Part shown: one piece after another, positions 1 to 8,270 of the stretch | Layout: every line of letters starts with the position of its first letter | Numbering within the stretch: position 1 is the stretch's first letter | From: Kribbella sp. VKM Ac-2569 | GTDB taxonomy: Bacteria; Actinomycetota; Actinomycetes; Propionibacteriales; Kribbellaceae | Length of the DNA: 64,000 nucleotides | Reading direction: 5' to 3' | Assembly: GCF_004216905.1 (NCBI RefSeq) | Contig: NZ_SGXJ01000001.1 | Span: 1,178,001-1,242,000 of the forward strand | The notes under the pieces: generated by a model | Databases searched by the model: none | What the model was told of the DNA's origin: nothing | The model's input: the letters and a program-made list of their open reading frames with translations, nothing else | Program-made: the position numbers and the translations under genes

Positions 1-1
1 C

Positions 2-133
2 CAGGCCGGCGTCGCTCTCCCCGCCGTACTCCACACCTGGAACGCCCCGGAGAACGCGCCGATGATCGCCGTCAACACCAAGCTCGGCTTCCGCCCGGTC
101 GCCCAACGCACGATGTGGGAGCGAACGATCTAG
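2..133 (+). CDS. GNAT-family N-acetyltransferase, C-terminal fragment
   Basis: Only the last 43 codons are in the window; the gene begins to the left. The residues read as the end of a GNAT acetyltransferase: an Asn-rich segment (WNAPENAPMIAVNTKLGF) is followed by RPVAQRTMWERTI and a TAG stop. In GNAT proteins the pattern N..M..vN..LGF is the helix and strand after the acetyl-CoA site, where the conserved Asn contacts the cofactor. Substrate cannot be told from this piece. It is convergent with the next small gene, whose stop codon directly abuts this one. Confidence 0.8.
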   Translation, partial: QAGVALPAVLHTWNAPENAPMIAVNTKLGFRPVAQRTMWERTI

Positions 134-349
134 CTACAGCTTGCGCATCGCGCGGTAGGCGCAGTCGGCCAGGTGATCCAGCACCTGCGCCCGTCCGTCG
201 TGCGGATGCTCGCCGGCACAGACAACCACCTTGGTGCCGACCGCATGGACCCGACCGCGGTGTTCGATCGCGTCCCGGAACACCCAGGACAGCAGAACCA
301 CCGTCAGCACCAGCCACACGGCCAGCTTCCGAGAACCGATCACGACCAC
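134..349 (-). CDS. small hypothetical membrane-anchored protein (71 aa)
   Basis: Not recognised as a known family. The 71-residue product starts with a GTG codon, has one N-terminal hydrophobic segment (about residues 9-24, LAVWLVLTVVLLSWVF) after a basic start, and a short polar tail ending RAMRKL. This predicts a type II anchor with an outside or periplasm-like tail of about 45 residues. Its stop touches the stop of the acetyltransferase on the other strand. The ribosome binding site is weak. The hydrophobic stretch and lack of a competing gene support it, but a spurious frame is possible. Confidence 0.45.
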   Translation of the reverse strand: MVVIGSRKLAVWLVLTVVLLSWVFRDAIEHRGRVHAVGTKVVVCAGEHPHDGRAQVLDHLADCAYRAMRKL

Positions 350-628
350 AGCGTCGCACCCGGCCCATCGGCCGTCGCAGCCGGTCCCCCTCCAAGCTCT
401 TGAAATTCGTCAACCACCACAGCGGATCGCTCGAAGTTGACTGCCGGTGCGCGAAGGGTTGTGCACGGGCGGTGATGAGCGGATCGTAAAACAAGAGCAG
501 CGACTTGGGGGCCGACTGTTCGGTGGGGGAAGACGGCAGGACCGTCTTCGATCGAGGGCGCGCTGGGGGTGGACTCTTCGGTTCGGCGTACGCCGGCCTG
601 CTCGTGCGCCCCCGCAGAAGGGGGAGAG
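350..628. other. intergenic region upstream of the metalloprotease operon
   Basis: No convincing gene is seen here. It lies between a minus-strand small gene and the plus-strand protease, so it must hold the protease promoter. An A-rich patch around 488-495 is the least GC-rich spot and could be part of a -10 region, but no clear -35/-10 pair was found. Confidence 0.4.
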
Positions 629-2905
629 ATGCCGAGGAAGGCCAACGGGCGGGCGGACAAGCACCGGGACGACTACCGGATGCCGGGCGAGGCCCAAGCG
701 ACCGAGCCGAACGGGCACGCCAAGAGCGACCAGCCCACGGCGGACGGCATGCCGACAGCCGGGATGACCGGCGCGCCGGCTTCCAGCAGTACGACGAACA
801 TGAGCGGAGGTGGATCGCCGGCCGCTGACATGGGCGGTGGCGGATCGCCGGGCGGCGCGGGAATGACCGGCGGCGGAGTGCCGGGCGGTGCCGGGATGTC
901 GGGTGGCGGCCAGGCCGGTGGTGCCGGTATGAGCGGCGCGATCGACGGCGGACGGACGGAGTTCCCGACCCGTCGCCAGTGCGGCGTGATGGACGTGCAC
1001 CGGCGACTGCTGTCGACCTCACCGGCGTACGCCGCCGCGCGATCGGCACTCGAGACCGCGACGATGAGCTACGTCGCCGCGCAGCAACGGTTCACCGGGA
1101 TCGCCCGTATCCCCTGTGTCGTCCACGTCGTCTGGAACACCAACGCGCAGAACATCTCACAGGCCCAGATCGACAGCCAGATCGACGTACTGAACCGCGA
1201 CTTCCGCGCCACCAACCCGGACACCAGCATCGTTCCGGGCGTGTTCAGCGGCCTGATCGCGGACACCCGGATCGAGTTCTTCCTGGCCACCGAGGACCCG
1301 AACGGGAACCCGACGACCGGCGTCACCCGGACCCAGACGAGTACGGCGGGCTTCGGCACCGACGACAAGGTGAAGTCGTCGGCGACCGGCGGGATCGACC
1401 CGTGGGACACCGCCCACTACCTGAACATCTGGGTGTGCCAGCTCGGCGGCGGCCTGCTCGGGTACGCGCAGTTCCCCGGCGGCCCGGCGAACACCGACGG
1501 CGTGGTCATCCTGCACAGCGGATTCGGCACGAACGGTACGGCGGCGGCGCCGTTCGACCTCGGCCGGACCACGACCCACGAGGTCGGGCACTACCTGAAC
1601 CTGCTCCACATCTGGGGCGACGACGGCAGCGGCTGCAGCGGCAGCGACGAGTGCGCCGACACCCCGAACGCGGCCGGCCCGAACTTCGGCGTACCGACGT
1701 TCCCGCACGTGACGTGCAGCAACGGGCCGAACGGCGACCTGTTCTACGACTACATGGACTACACCGACGACCGCGGCATGGTCATGTTCACCACCGACCA
1801 GGTGACGCGGATGCAGGCGTGTCTGGACACCGTGCGCAAGGATCTGCCGGATTTCGGCGGCACGGGTACGCCGGAACCCGCCGGATCGGTCGTGGCGTGG
1901 GGCTCGAACCGGCTGGACGCGTTCGTGCTCGGCACCGACCTGGCGATGTATCACAAGTGGTGGGACGGATCGGCCTGGGGACCGTCCGTCGCAGGTTACG
2001 AGTACCAGGGTGGTATCTGTATGAGCGCTCCTGAAGTCGCGTCCTGGGCGCCGAACAGGCTGGACGCGTTCGTCCTCGGCACCGATCACGCGCTGTACCA
2101 CAAGTGGTGGGACGGCACGGCCTGGAACGGGTACGAGTACCTCGGCGGCGTCTGTATGAGCCCGCCGCGGCTGGCGACCTGGGGCCCGAACCGGCTCGAC
2201 ACGTTCGTCCTCGGCACCGACCGGGCGCTGTACCACAAGTGGTGGGACGGCACGGTCTGGAACGGGTACGAGTACCTCGGCGGGATCTGCATGAGCCCGC
2301 CGGAAGTCGTTGCCTGGGGCCCCGATCGGCTCGACGCGTTCGTGCTCGGCACGGACAACGCGGTCTACCACAAGTGGTGGGACGGCACGGCCTGGAACGG
2401 ATACGAGTACCTCGGTGGCGTCTGCGCTTCGCCGCCGCGCGTCGTGGCCTGGGGCGAGAACCGTCTCGACATGTTCGTCATCGGCACCGACTCGGCGCTG
2501 TATCACAAGTGGTACGACGGCTCGGCGTGGTCGGACTGGGAGTACATGGGCGGCGTGTGTACGACGGCGCCGACCGTGGTCTCGTGGGGCCCGGACCGGC
2601 TGGACGTGTTCGTCCTCGGAACGGACTCGGCGCTCTACCACAAGTGGTGGGACGGGTCCGCGTGGGGACCGTCGCTCACCGGGTACGAGTCCTTGGGCGG
2701 GATCTGCACCGACGAGCCGCGCGTGGTCTCGTGGGACACGAACCGGCTGGACGTGTTCGTCACCGGAACCGACAAGCAGCTCTATCACAAGTGGTGGGAC
2801 GGCACGGCCTGGAACGGGTACGAGCCACTCGGCGGCGTCATCAGCGACTTCAGGGTGACGGTGCCCGATTCGCCCGCCACGATCCAGCAGGGGGTGGGGA
2901 TCTGA
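629..2905 (+). CDS. M43-family zinc metalloprotease with seven-blade PLL-like beta-propeller
   Basis: The start at 629 follows a GGGGGAGAG ribosome site; frames opening upstream at 569 lack one. The 758-residue protein has three parts. Residues 1-115 are polar, then Gly/Met-rich repeats (MSGGGxPGGAG-like) with no Sec or Tat signal. Residues about 120-410 are an M43 (pappalysin/cytophagalysin-like) protease: the zinc motif [11 protein letters not shown] sits at about 317-327 and a Met-turn (YDYMDY) near 375. Residues about 418-750 hold seven repeats of 43-50 residues with core [20 protein letters not shown], which resemble the PLL fucose-binding propeller. It heads an apparent operon with the next two genes. 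The protease should cleave proteins at sites chosen by glycan binding, which is inference. Export route is unclear. Confidence 0.85.
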   Translation: MPRKANGRADKHRDDYRMPGEAQATEPNGHAKSDQPTADGMPTAGMTGAPASSSTTNMSGGGSPAADMGGGGSPGGAGMTGGGVPGGAGMSGGGQAGGAGMSGAIDGGRTEFPTRRQCGVMDVHRRLLSTSPAYAAARSALETATMSYVAAQQRFTGIARIPCVVHVVWNTNAQNISQAQIDSQIDVLNRDFRATNPDTSIVPGVFSGLIADTRIEFFLATEDPNGNPTTGVTRTQTSTAGFGTDDKVKSSATGGIDPWDTAHYLNIWVCQLGGGLLGYAQFPGGPANTDGVVILHSGFGTNGTAAAPFDLGRTTTHEVGHYLNLLHIWGDDGSGCSGSDECADTPNAAGPNFGVPTFPHVTCSNGPNGDLFYDYMDYTDDRGMVMFTTDQVTRMQACLDTVRKDLPDFGGTGTPEPAGSVVAWGSNRLDAFVLGTDLAMYHKWWDGSAWGPSVAGYEYQGGICMSAPEVASWAPNRLDAFVLGTDHALYHKWWDGTAWNGYEYLGGVCMSPPRLATWGPNRLDTFVLGTDRALYHKWWDGTVWNGYEYLGGICMSPPEVVAWGPDRLDAFVLGTDNAVYHKWWDGTAWNGYEYLGGVCASPPRVVAWGENRLDMFVIGTDSALYHKWYDGSAWSDWEYMGGVCTTAPTVVSWGPDRLDVFVLGTDSALYHKWWDGSAWGPSLTGYESLGGICTDEPRVVSWDTNRLDVFVTGTDKQLYHKWWDGTAWNGYEPLGGVISDFRVTVPDSPATIQQGVGI
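1880..2850 (+). repeat. seven tandem propeller-blade repeats inside the M43 protease gene
   Basis: Seven in-frame repeats of about 130-150 bases each encode W-x-x-NRLD-x-FVLGTD-x-x-x-YHKWWDG-x-x-W-x-GYExLGGvC. Blades 2, 3 and 4 are nearly identical at the DNA level. The first six blades each end with a Gly-Gly-(Val/Ile)-Cys; the seventh has Ile-Ser in place of Cys. Near-identity suggests recent duplication or gene conversion among blades. Confidence 0.85.
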
Positions 2906-3183
2906 CCACTCCACCGATCGGGCACTGGACGCATTCCGCCGAGGAGGACCACGACGGGATCAGCGTCTACCGCCGCGACGACTACGCCTTCCCGCCGGCC
3001 CGCGGCCGGCGGGGGGTGGAGTTCCGCGCGGACGGAACGTTCGTTCCCCTGATGATCGGCCGCGGCGACGCCCCGTCCCCCGGCCCACCCGGCCGCTGGG
3101 ACACCGCCGGCCGCCTGTCCGGTGTCCCCGGGCGCATCGTTTCTGTCACTCCTGACCGGCTGGAGATCGCATGGCAAACCTGA
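2902..3183 (+). CDS. 93-residue conserved-looking protein with probable CTG start
   Basis: The frame runs from a CTG at 2902 whose last two bases are part of the TGA stop of the protease (CTGA, a 4-base overlap), with an AGGGGGTGGGG stretch just upstream as ribosome site. No ATG, GTG or TTG start exists near this point in the frame; the first in-frame GTG would remove 40 residues. The product begins [18 protein letters not shown] and has a conserved-looking [12 protein letters not shown] segment and a GRWDTAG segment; it has no signal or membrane part. I recall similar short proteins in actinobacteria as hypothetical, with no function. It overlaps the M28 gene by 13 bases, so it sits in the middle of the operon and is probably translationally coupled to both neighbours. 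Confidence 0.6.
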   Translation: MTTPPIGHWTHSAEEDHDGISVYRRDDYAFPPARGRRGVEFRADGTFVPLMIGRGDAPSPGPPGRWDTAGRLSGVPGRIVSVTPDRLEIAWQT

Positions 3184-4499
3184 CTGCAGGACCTGTGCGC
3201 TATCTGGTCGTACCGACTGCGGATGCCGCTGACGGCGCGCAGTCGGCGCGGTTCGGGGAGCGGACGCTCCTCTGGGTCCCGGCCGACCAACGCCTCGGCC
3301 GGGCCTCCCGAACCGCTCCCGGACTGCTGCTCGTCACCCAGGTGGGCCGCAGCTTCCAGGACGACTACCCCGACGTCACTCCCCTGCTCGATCACGGCCG
3401 GCATCTGGTGATCTCGGCCGCCGACAAGCCCCGTCGACGGTCCAACCACTGCTGGCGGATCGAGCCCCTGCGAGCCGGTACGACGGTTTTCGACACCCCT
3501 CCCGTCGTACCGGCGCGCGCTGACCCGGCCGTCGCGCAACTCGTCGCCGACGTGTCCACGACGTCGTACCAGAGCGACCTGACCTGGCTGGCGAGCCTGC
3601 CGACCAGGCACTCGCTGAGTCCGACGTTCAGGCAGGCGATGGACTTCGCCGACGACCGGATGGTTGCCCTCGGCTACCAAACGTCCCGGACGCCGGTCAC
3701 CGTCGGCGCCGGCCACTCCGCAAACCTGATCGGCGACCGGGCCGGTATCGGATCCAGCCGTGGACTGGTGATCGTCACCGCCCACCTGGACTCGATCAAC
3801 CTGGCGGGCGGCCCGGCCGCAGCGGCACCGGGGGCCGACGACAACGGCAGTGGCTCGGCCGGGGTGTTGGAGCTCGGTCGATTGTTGGCAATCCGATCGT
3901 GGAAACACGACATTCGCCTGATCCTGTTCGGCGGCGAGGAGGAGGGCCTGTTCGGCAGCAAGCAGTACGTCGCGACGCTGCCGCCGGCCGAGCGCTCCCG
4001 CGTCCGCGCCGTACTGAACATGGACATGATCGCGACCAAGAACAGCGCTATACCGACCGTTCTCCTCGAGGGCGCACAGGTATCGGCAGCTCAGATCAGT
4101 GCGCTGGCGACCGCGGCCGCGACGTACACGGGGTTGAAGGTGGAGACCTCGCTCAACCCCTTCGCCAGCGACCATGTCCCGTTCATCGACGCCGGGATGC
4201 CCGCGGTGCTGACGATCGAGGGCGCGGACAGCGCGAACGGTCACATCCACTCCGCCAACGACACGCTGAACTTCATCGACTGGTCGTTCGCCACAGAGAT
4301 CCTGCGGATGAACATCGCCGCCCTGGCCGGCTGGCTGGAGCCCGCGGCCGTCCGCCCACGCCCGGCCGGCTCGGTCGTCTCCTGGGGCCCGGGCCGCATC
4401 GACGTCTTCGCGGTCGGCACGGATTCCGCCTTGCTCCACAAGGCTTTCGACGGATCCTGGCACGATTTCGAGTCGTTGGGAGGTGTTGTTCTAAGCTGA
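3171..4499 (+). CDS. M28-family zinc aminopeptidase with a single C-terminal propeller blade
   Basis: The 442-residue product carries the M28 metal and catalytic motifs in order: TAHLDS near 203, GADDNGSGS near 222, [10 protein letters not shown] near 254, NMDM near 283 and GHIHSAND near 357. These bind two zinc ions and provide the general base Glu. Residues 1-115 form an extra N-terminal region not needed for the fold. At the end (about 398-440) there is exactly one blade of the same repeat as in the M43 protease ([18 protein letters not shown]...), then a stop. No signal peptide is visible. The start ATG at 3171 overlaps the preceding gene. With the M43 enzyme it suggests endoprotease plus exopeptidase working on the same target. 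One blade cannot form a propeller alone, so the tail may be truncated or may associate with other chains. Confidence 0.85.
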   Translation: MANLTAGPVRYLVVPTADAADGAQSARFGERTLLWVPADQRLGRASRTAPGLLLVTQVGRSFQDDYPDVTPLLDHGRHLVISAADKPRRRSNHCWRIEPLRAGTTVFDTPPVVPARADPAVAQLVADVSTTSYQSDLTWLASLPTRHSLSPTFRQAMDFADDRMVALGYQTSRTPVTVGAGHSANLIGDRAGIGSSRGLVIVTAHLDSINLAGGPAAAAPGADDNGSGSAGVLELGRLLAIRSWKHDIRLILFGGEEEGLFGSKQYVATLPPAERSRVRAVLNMDMIATKNSAIPTVLLEGAQVSAAQISALATAAATYTGLKVETSLNPFASDHVPFIDAGMPAVLTIEGADSANGHIHSANDTLNFIDWSFATEILRMNIAALAGWLEPAAVRPRPAGSVVSWGPGRIDVFAVGTDSALLHKAFDGSWHDFESLGGVVLS

Positions 4500-4504
4500 C
4501 AGGT

Positions 4505-5827
4505 ATGTGGAGCCCGAATGCGCGTGACGTTGGCGGACTTCCGACGCGGTACGGCGTCCAGACCCGGCCGCGGGCCGTCGTACGCAGCGATGCTCTCGAC
4601 GCTGCGGACCTGGCGGATTTCGAGGCGCTCGACGCGGGACTCGTTCTTGATCTGCGGTCCGACTGGGAGATGCAGCAACCCCATCCGCTCGAGGGCACAT
4701 CGGCGTACCAGAGGATCCCGTGGATCGACCCGGAGGCCGAGCTGCTGCGTGACGCGGATGCGGAGCCGCGGCTGGTCGATGTCTACCGCAACAGCCTCAC
4801 GCGCAACGCGACCCATATCGGCCGCGTCTTCAGCGCGATCGCGGACGCGCCGGCGGACCGGCCGGTCGTGGTGCACTGCAAGGCGGGCAAGGACCGGACC
4901 GGTCTGACCATCGCGGTGCTGCTCGACCTGGCCGGCGTACCGCGGGAACAGATCGCGGCGGACTACGCGATCAGCGAGGTGCACCTCGGGATCCAGGACG
5001 GACCGGAGTTCACCCGGACCCTTCCGGAGACGATCCTCGGGTCGCTCGAGCACCTGGACGACCTCGGCGGTGTGCGTGCGTACCTGTCCTGGCTGGGGTT
5101 GAGCGCGCTCCAGATCCATCGCCTCGCAACCCGACTCGTGCCGGTGGAAGTGCAGTCGATCGTCTTCGATTTCGACGGCCTGCTGATGGACACCGAGACG
5201 ACGATGGTCGAGAGCTGGCAGGCCGAATGGGCGCACCACGGTCTGGAACTCGAGCTGGACGGCTTCTGGCCGGGCCACGGAGGCAACGTCACCGACGACC
5301 GGTACGCCACACTCGCCGCGGCCGTCGGCCCGGGCTTCGACCTGGCCGAGAGCCACGCCCGCCGCATCGCGCACCGAGAGCTGCTGCACGCCGAACTCGA
5401 CTTCCGACCGGGGATCCGGGCCTGGATCGCGGGAGCACGGGAGCTAGGGCTTCGGGTGGCGATCGCCAGCAGCTCGCCACGCGAGTGGGTGGTCGGCCAC
5501 CTGGAACGAGTCGGTGCGATCGACCTGTTCGACCACATCGTCACCGGCGACGAGGTGGAGACACACAAACCCGATCCGGCGATCTACGAGCTCGCCCTGC
5601 AGCGTCTCGGCGTACCCGGCTCATCGGCGATCGCCGTCGAGGACACTGCCCACGGCGTGGCTGCAGCACAGGCGGCCGACATGTACGCGGTCGCCGTACC
5701 CAATCCCTTCGTCACAGCCGCCGCGGTGGCGGAGGCCGACCTCGTTCTGGGCAGCGCTGACGAGCTCTTGCTCACCGATCTGCTTCTTTCCGCCGCGCCG
5801 AAAGGGTCGACGTCCGTAACTGAGTGA
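4505..5827 (+). CDS. tyrosine phosphatase-HAD hydrolase fusion protein
   Basis: One 440-residue chain holds two phosphatase folds. Residues 1-205 are a bacterial protein-tyrosine/phosphoinositide phosphatase with the P-loop HCKAGKDRTG at about 123-132 (catalytic Cys and Arg present). Residues 215-440 are a HAD-superfamily domain of the beta-phosphoglucomutase type: DFDGLLMDTE (nucleophile Asp and DxD acid/base) at about 221, the Ser motif IASSS, the Lys motif THKPDPAIY and the acidic motif VEDTAHG. All key residues are intact in both halves. The gene starts 5 bases after the M28 stop with only a weak ribosome site, so coupling to the upstream operon is possible. Substrates are unknown; a sugar phosphate for the HAD half is usual for the family. 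Confidence 0.85.
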   Translation: MWSPNARDVGGLPTRYGVQTRPRAVVRSDALDAADLADFEALDAGLVLDLRSDWEMQQPHPLEGTSAYQRIPWIDPEAELLRDADAEPRLVDVYRNSLTRNATHIGRVFSAIADAPADRPVVVHCKAGKDRTGLTIAVLLDLAGVPREQIAADYAISEVHLGIQDGPEFTRTLPETILGSLEHLDDLGGVRAYLSWLGLSALQIHRLATRLVPVEVQSIVFDFDGLLMDTETTMVESWQAEWAHHGLELELDGFWPGHGGNVTDDRYATLAAAVGPGFDLAESHARRIAHRELLHAELDFRPGIRAWIAGARELGLRVAIASSSPREWVVGHLERVGAIDLFDHIVTGDEVETHKPDPAIYELALQRLGVPGSSAIAVEDTAHGVAAAQAADMYAVAVPNPFVTAAAVAEADLVLGSADELLLTDLLLSAAPKGSTSVTE

Positions 5828-5873
5828 CCTAATCTGCTGACCCTCTGTAGGTTTCCAACAGGAGGGTGGTCAG

Positions 5874-6242
5874 ATGCGGAAACTCGTAACGACGGTCGCG
5901 GCCGTTGCGGCGGCTGCGGCAGGTCTGACGGTCGCGGCGCCGGCCCAGGCGTCGACCTCGGCCTGCGATCTGGTGACGGCGAAGTCGGTCGGGTACTCGG
6001 CGTTGATGCTGTACGTCGCCGTGGGCCTGGAGGGCTGCTCCAACAGCGTGACCGAGGTGCGCGTCGAACTGCAGAAGGGCGACAGCGCGAGCGGACCGTT
6101 CACCACGGTTGCGGAGACGTACGCGTACTCCGGCGGCGGCGCCTGGTTCGACGAAGGCACCGGCTGCGGGTACTACGTCGGCGTAGCCCACTGGCAGGAC
6201 CAGACCGAAACAACCCCAACCCCGGCGTACTACTGCAACTGA
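5874..6242 (+). CDS. small secreted protein (122 aa)
   Basis: A strong AGGAGGG ribosome site precedes the ATG. The product has a classic Sec signal peptide: a basic start (MRKLV), an Ala/Val-rich core and an AQA-S cleavage site near residue 26. The mature part of about 95 residues has four cysteines, probably in two disulfides, and aromatic-rich strands (ETYAYSGGGAWFDEG). I do not recognise a family. A terminator hairpin follows the gene. Confidence 0.8.
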   Translation: MRKLVTTVAAVAAAAAGLTVAAPAQASTSACDLVTAKSVGYSALMLYVAVGLEGCSNSVTEVRVELQKGDSASGPFTTVAETYAYSGGGAWFDEGTGCGYYVGVAHWQDQTETTPTPAYYCN

Positions 6243-6250
6243 AGGCTCGA

Positions 6251-6279
6251 GGGGCCTGCGGCGTCGCGCCGCAGGCCTC
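6251..6279. terminator. bidirectional terminator hairpin
   Basis: An 11-base perfect stem, GGCCTGCGGCG paired with CGCCGCAGGCC around a TCG loop, sits between two convergent genes. It can serve both the small secreted protein gene and the radical SAM gene, whose stop lies in its right edge. Confidence 0.75.
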
Positions 6280-8209
6280 ACACCACGGACAGCGGCAGCA
6301 GCTTCTTGCCGGTCGGGCCGATCTGGATGCTCGTGTCCATGGCAGGACACACGCCGCAGTCGAAGCAGGGGGTCCAGCGGCAGTCCTCGACCTCGATCGC
6401 GCCGTCCTCCTCGAGTGAGTCCTGCCAGTCCTCCCACAGCCAGTCGCGGTCCAGCCCCGAGTCCAGGTGGTCCCACGGCAGTACTTCGGCGTACTCGCGC
6501 TCCCGCGTCGTGTACCAGGCGAGGTCGACCGGCTCGTCGGCGAGCGCCTTCGCGGTGCAGTCGATCCAGCGGTCGTACGAGAAGTGCTCGCTCCACCCGT
6601 CGAAGCGGCCGCCGTCGCGCCACACCGCCTCGATCACGCGGCCGACGCGCCGGTCGCCGCGGGACAGCAGTCCCTCGATGATGCCGGGCTTGCCGTCGTG
6701 GTACCGGAAGCCGATCGCCTTCGCGTAGCCCTTCTCGGACCGGATCGCCGCGCCGAGCTTCGCCAGCCTGGCGTCCGTCTCCTCCGCGCCGAGTTGGGCG
6801 GCCCACTGGAACGGCGTGTGCGGCTTCGGTACGAACCCGCCGATCGACACCGTGCACCGGATGTCGCGCCGGCCGGACACCTCGCGGCCGGTCTCGATGA
6901 CCCGCTTCGCGAGGGCGGCGATCGCCAGTACGTCCTCGTCGGTCTCGGTCGGCAGGCCGACCATGAAGTACAGCTTCACCTGCCGCCAGCCGTGGCTGTA
7001 CGCCGCCGCGACCGTGCGGATCAGGTCCTCCTCGGTGACCATCTTGTTGATCACCTTGCGCATCCGGTCCGACCCGCCCTCCGGCGCGAACGTCAGACCG
7101 CTGCGTCGGCCGTTGCGGGAGAACTCGTTGGCCAGCGTGATGTTGAACGCGTCGACCCTTGTCGAAGGCAACGACAGCGAGACGTTGCTGCCCTCGTACC
7201 GGTCCCCCAGGCCCTTCGCGACATCCGCGATCTCGCTGTGGTCGGCACTCGAGAGACTGAGCAGTCCGACCTCCTCGAACCCGGACTGCTTCAGCCCGTT
7301 CTCGACCATGTCGCCGATCGTGCTGATGCTGCGCTCGCGCACCGGCCGGGTGATCATGCCCGCCTGGCAGAACCGGCAGCCCCGGGTACAGCCGCGGAAG
7401 ATCTCCACGGAGTACCGCTCGTGCACGGTCTCGGCGAGCGGGACCAGCGGCTTCTTCGGGTACGGCCACGCGTCGAGGTCCATGACCGTGTGCTTCGCGG
7501 TCCGGAACGGAACGCCGTGGCGGTTGGGTACGACGCGCTGGATCCGGCCGTCCGGCAGGTAGTCGACGGTGAAGAACTTCGGGATGTACACACCGCCCGA
7601 CTTCGCCAGCCGCATCAGTACCTCGTCGCGGCCGCCCGGGCGGCCCTCGTCCTTCCACTCCCGGATCACCTCGGAGATCGCCAGTACGATCTCCTCGCCG
7701 TCACCGAGCACCGCGGCGTCGATGAAGTCCGCGATCGGCTCCGGGTTGAACGCGGCGTGTCCGCCGGCCAGCACGATCGGGTCCTCGTCGGTCCGATCGA
7801 CCGCCTGCAGCGGGATCCCGGCGAGGTCGAGCGCGGTGAGCATGTTCGTGTACCCGAGCTCGGTCGAGAACGACAGCCCGAACACGTCGAACGCCCGCAC
7901 CGGCCGGTGGCTGTCGAGCGTGAACTGCGGGATCTCGTGGTCCCGCATCACCTTCTCCATGTCCGGCCAGACGGAGTACGTCCGCTCGGCCAGGATGTGG
8001 TCGCGCTCGTTCAGCACCTCGTACAGGATCTGCACGCCCTGGTTCGGCAGCCCGACCTCGTACGCGTCCGGGTACATCAGCGCCCAGCGGACACTGACCG
8101 CGTCCCACTCCTTACTGACCGAGTTCAGCTCACCACCGACGTACTGGATCGGCTTCTGCACACCCGGCAGCAGAGCCTCCAGGCGCGGGAACAGCGATTC
8201 GACAGTCAT
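6278..8209 (-). CDS. B12-binding radical SAM protein of the TIGR03960 family
   Basis: The 643-residue protein matches the TIGR03960 group of cobalamin-binding-domain radical SAM proteins. After an N-terminal B12-like domain (LALMYPDAYEVGLPNQG-type region, first 180 residues) the radical SAM motif RGCTRGCRFCQAG lies near 274-282 and would hold the 4Fe-4S cluster that cleaves S-adenosylmethionine. A second Cys group (CRWTPCFDCGVC) near 610-620 is typical of this family. ATG at 8209 is preferred over a GTG six bases earlier because of spacing to a GGAAG site. In many actinobacteria a DUF2344 partner and an RNase E/G gene follow; here neither does. The reaction is unknown; tRNA or rRNA modification has been suggested for the family. 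Confidence 0.85.
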   Translation of the reverse strand: MTVESLFPRLEALLPGVQKPIQYVGGELNSVSKEWDAVSVRWALMYPDAYEVGLPNQGVQILYEVLNERDHILAERTYSVWPDMEKVMRDHEIPQFTLDSHRPVRAFDVFGLSFSTELGYTNMLTALDLAGIPLQAVDRTDEDPIVLAGGHAAFNPEPIADFIDAAVLGDGEEIVLAISEVIREWKDEGRPGGRDEVLMRLAKSGGVYIPKFFTVDYLPDGRIQRVVPNRHGVPFRTAKHTVMDLDAWPYPKKPLVPLAETVHERYSVEIFRGCTRGCRFCQAGMITRPVRERSISTIGDMVENGLKQSGFEEVGLLSLSSADHSEIADVAKGLGDRYEGSNVSLSLPSTRVDAFNITLANEFSRNGRRSGLTFAPEGGSDRMRKVINKMVTEEDLIRTVAAAYSHGWRQVKLYFMVGLPTETDEDVLAIAALAKRVIETGREVSGRRDIRCTVSIGGFVPKPHTPFQWAAQLGAEETDARLAKLGAAIRSEKGYAKAIGFRYHDGKPGIIEGLLSRGDRRVGRVIEAVWRDGGRFDGWSEHFSYDRWIDCTAKALADEPVDLAWYTTREREYAEVLPWDHLDSGLDRDWLWEDWQDSLEEDGAIEVEDCRWTPCFDCGVCPAMDTSIQIGPTGKKLLPLSVV

Positions 8210-8270
8210 AGCCACTTCCAGTCAGCGATCAGAGCGCCTACCAGCCTAACCGCGACTCACCCCCAGATCA

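Noticed and set aside
1880-2850. CRISPR-like array
   Set aside because: The repeats are in-frame coding blades of variable sequence without spacers. No CRISPR array or cas gene was seen in the window.
1157-2914. Long minus-strand frame opposite the M43 protease
   Set aside because: It mirrors the repetitive high-GC coding strand; the composition is Arg/Val/Pro-rich with no motif and no ribosome site. The plus-strand protein has clear domains.
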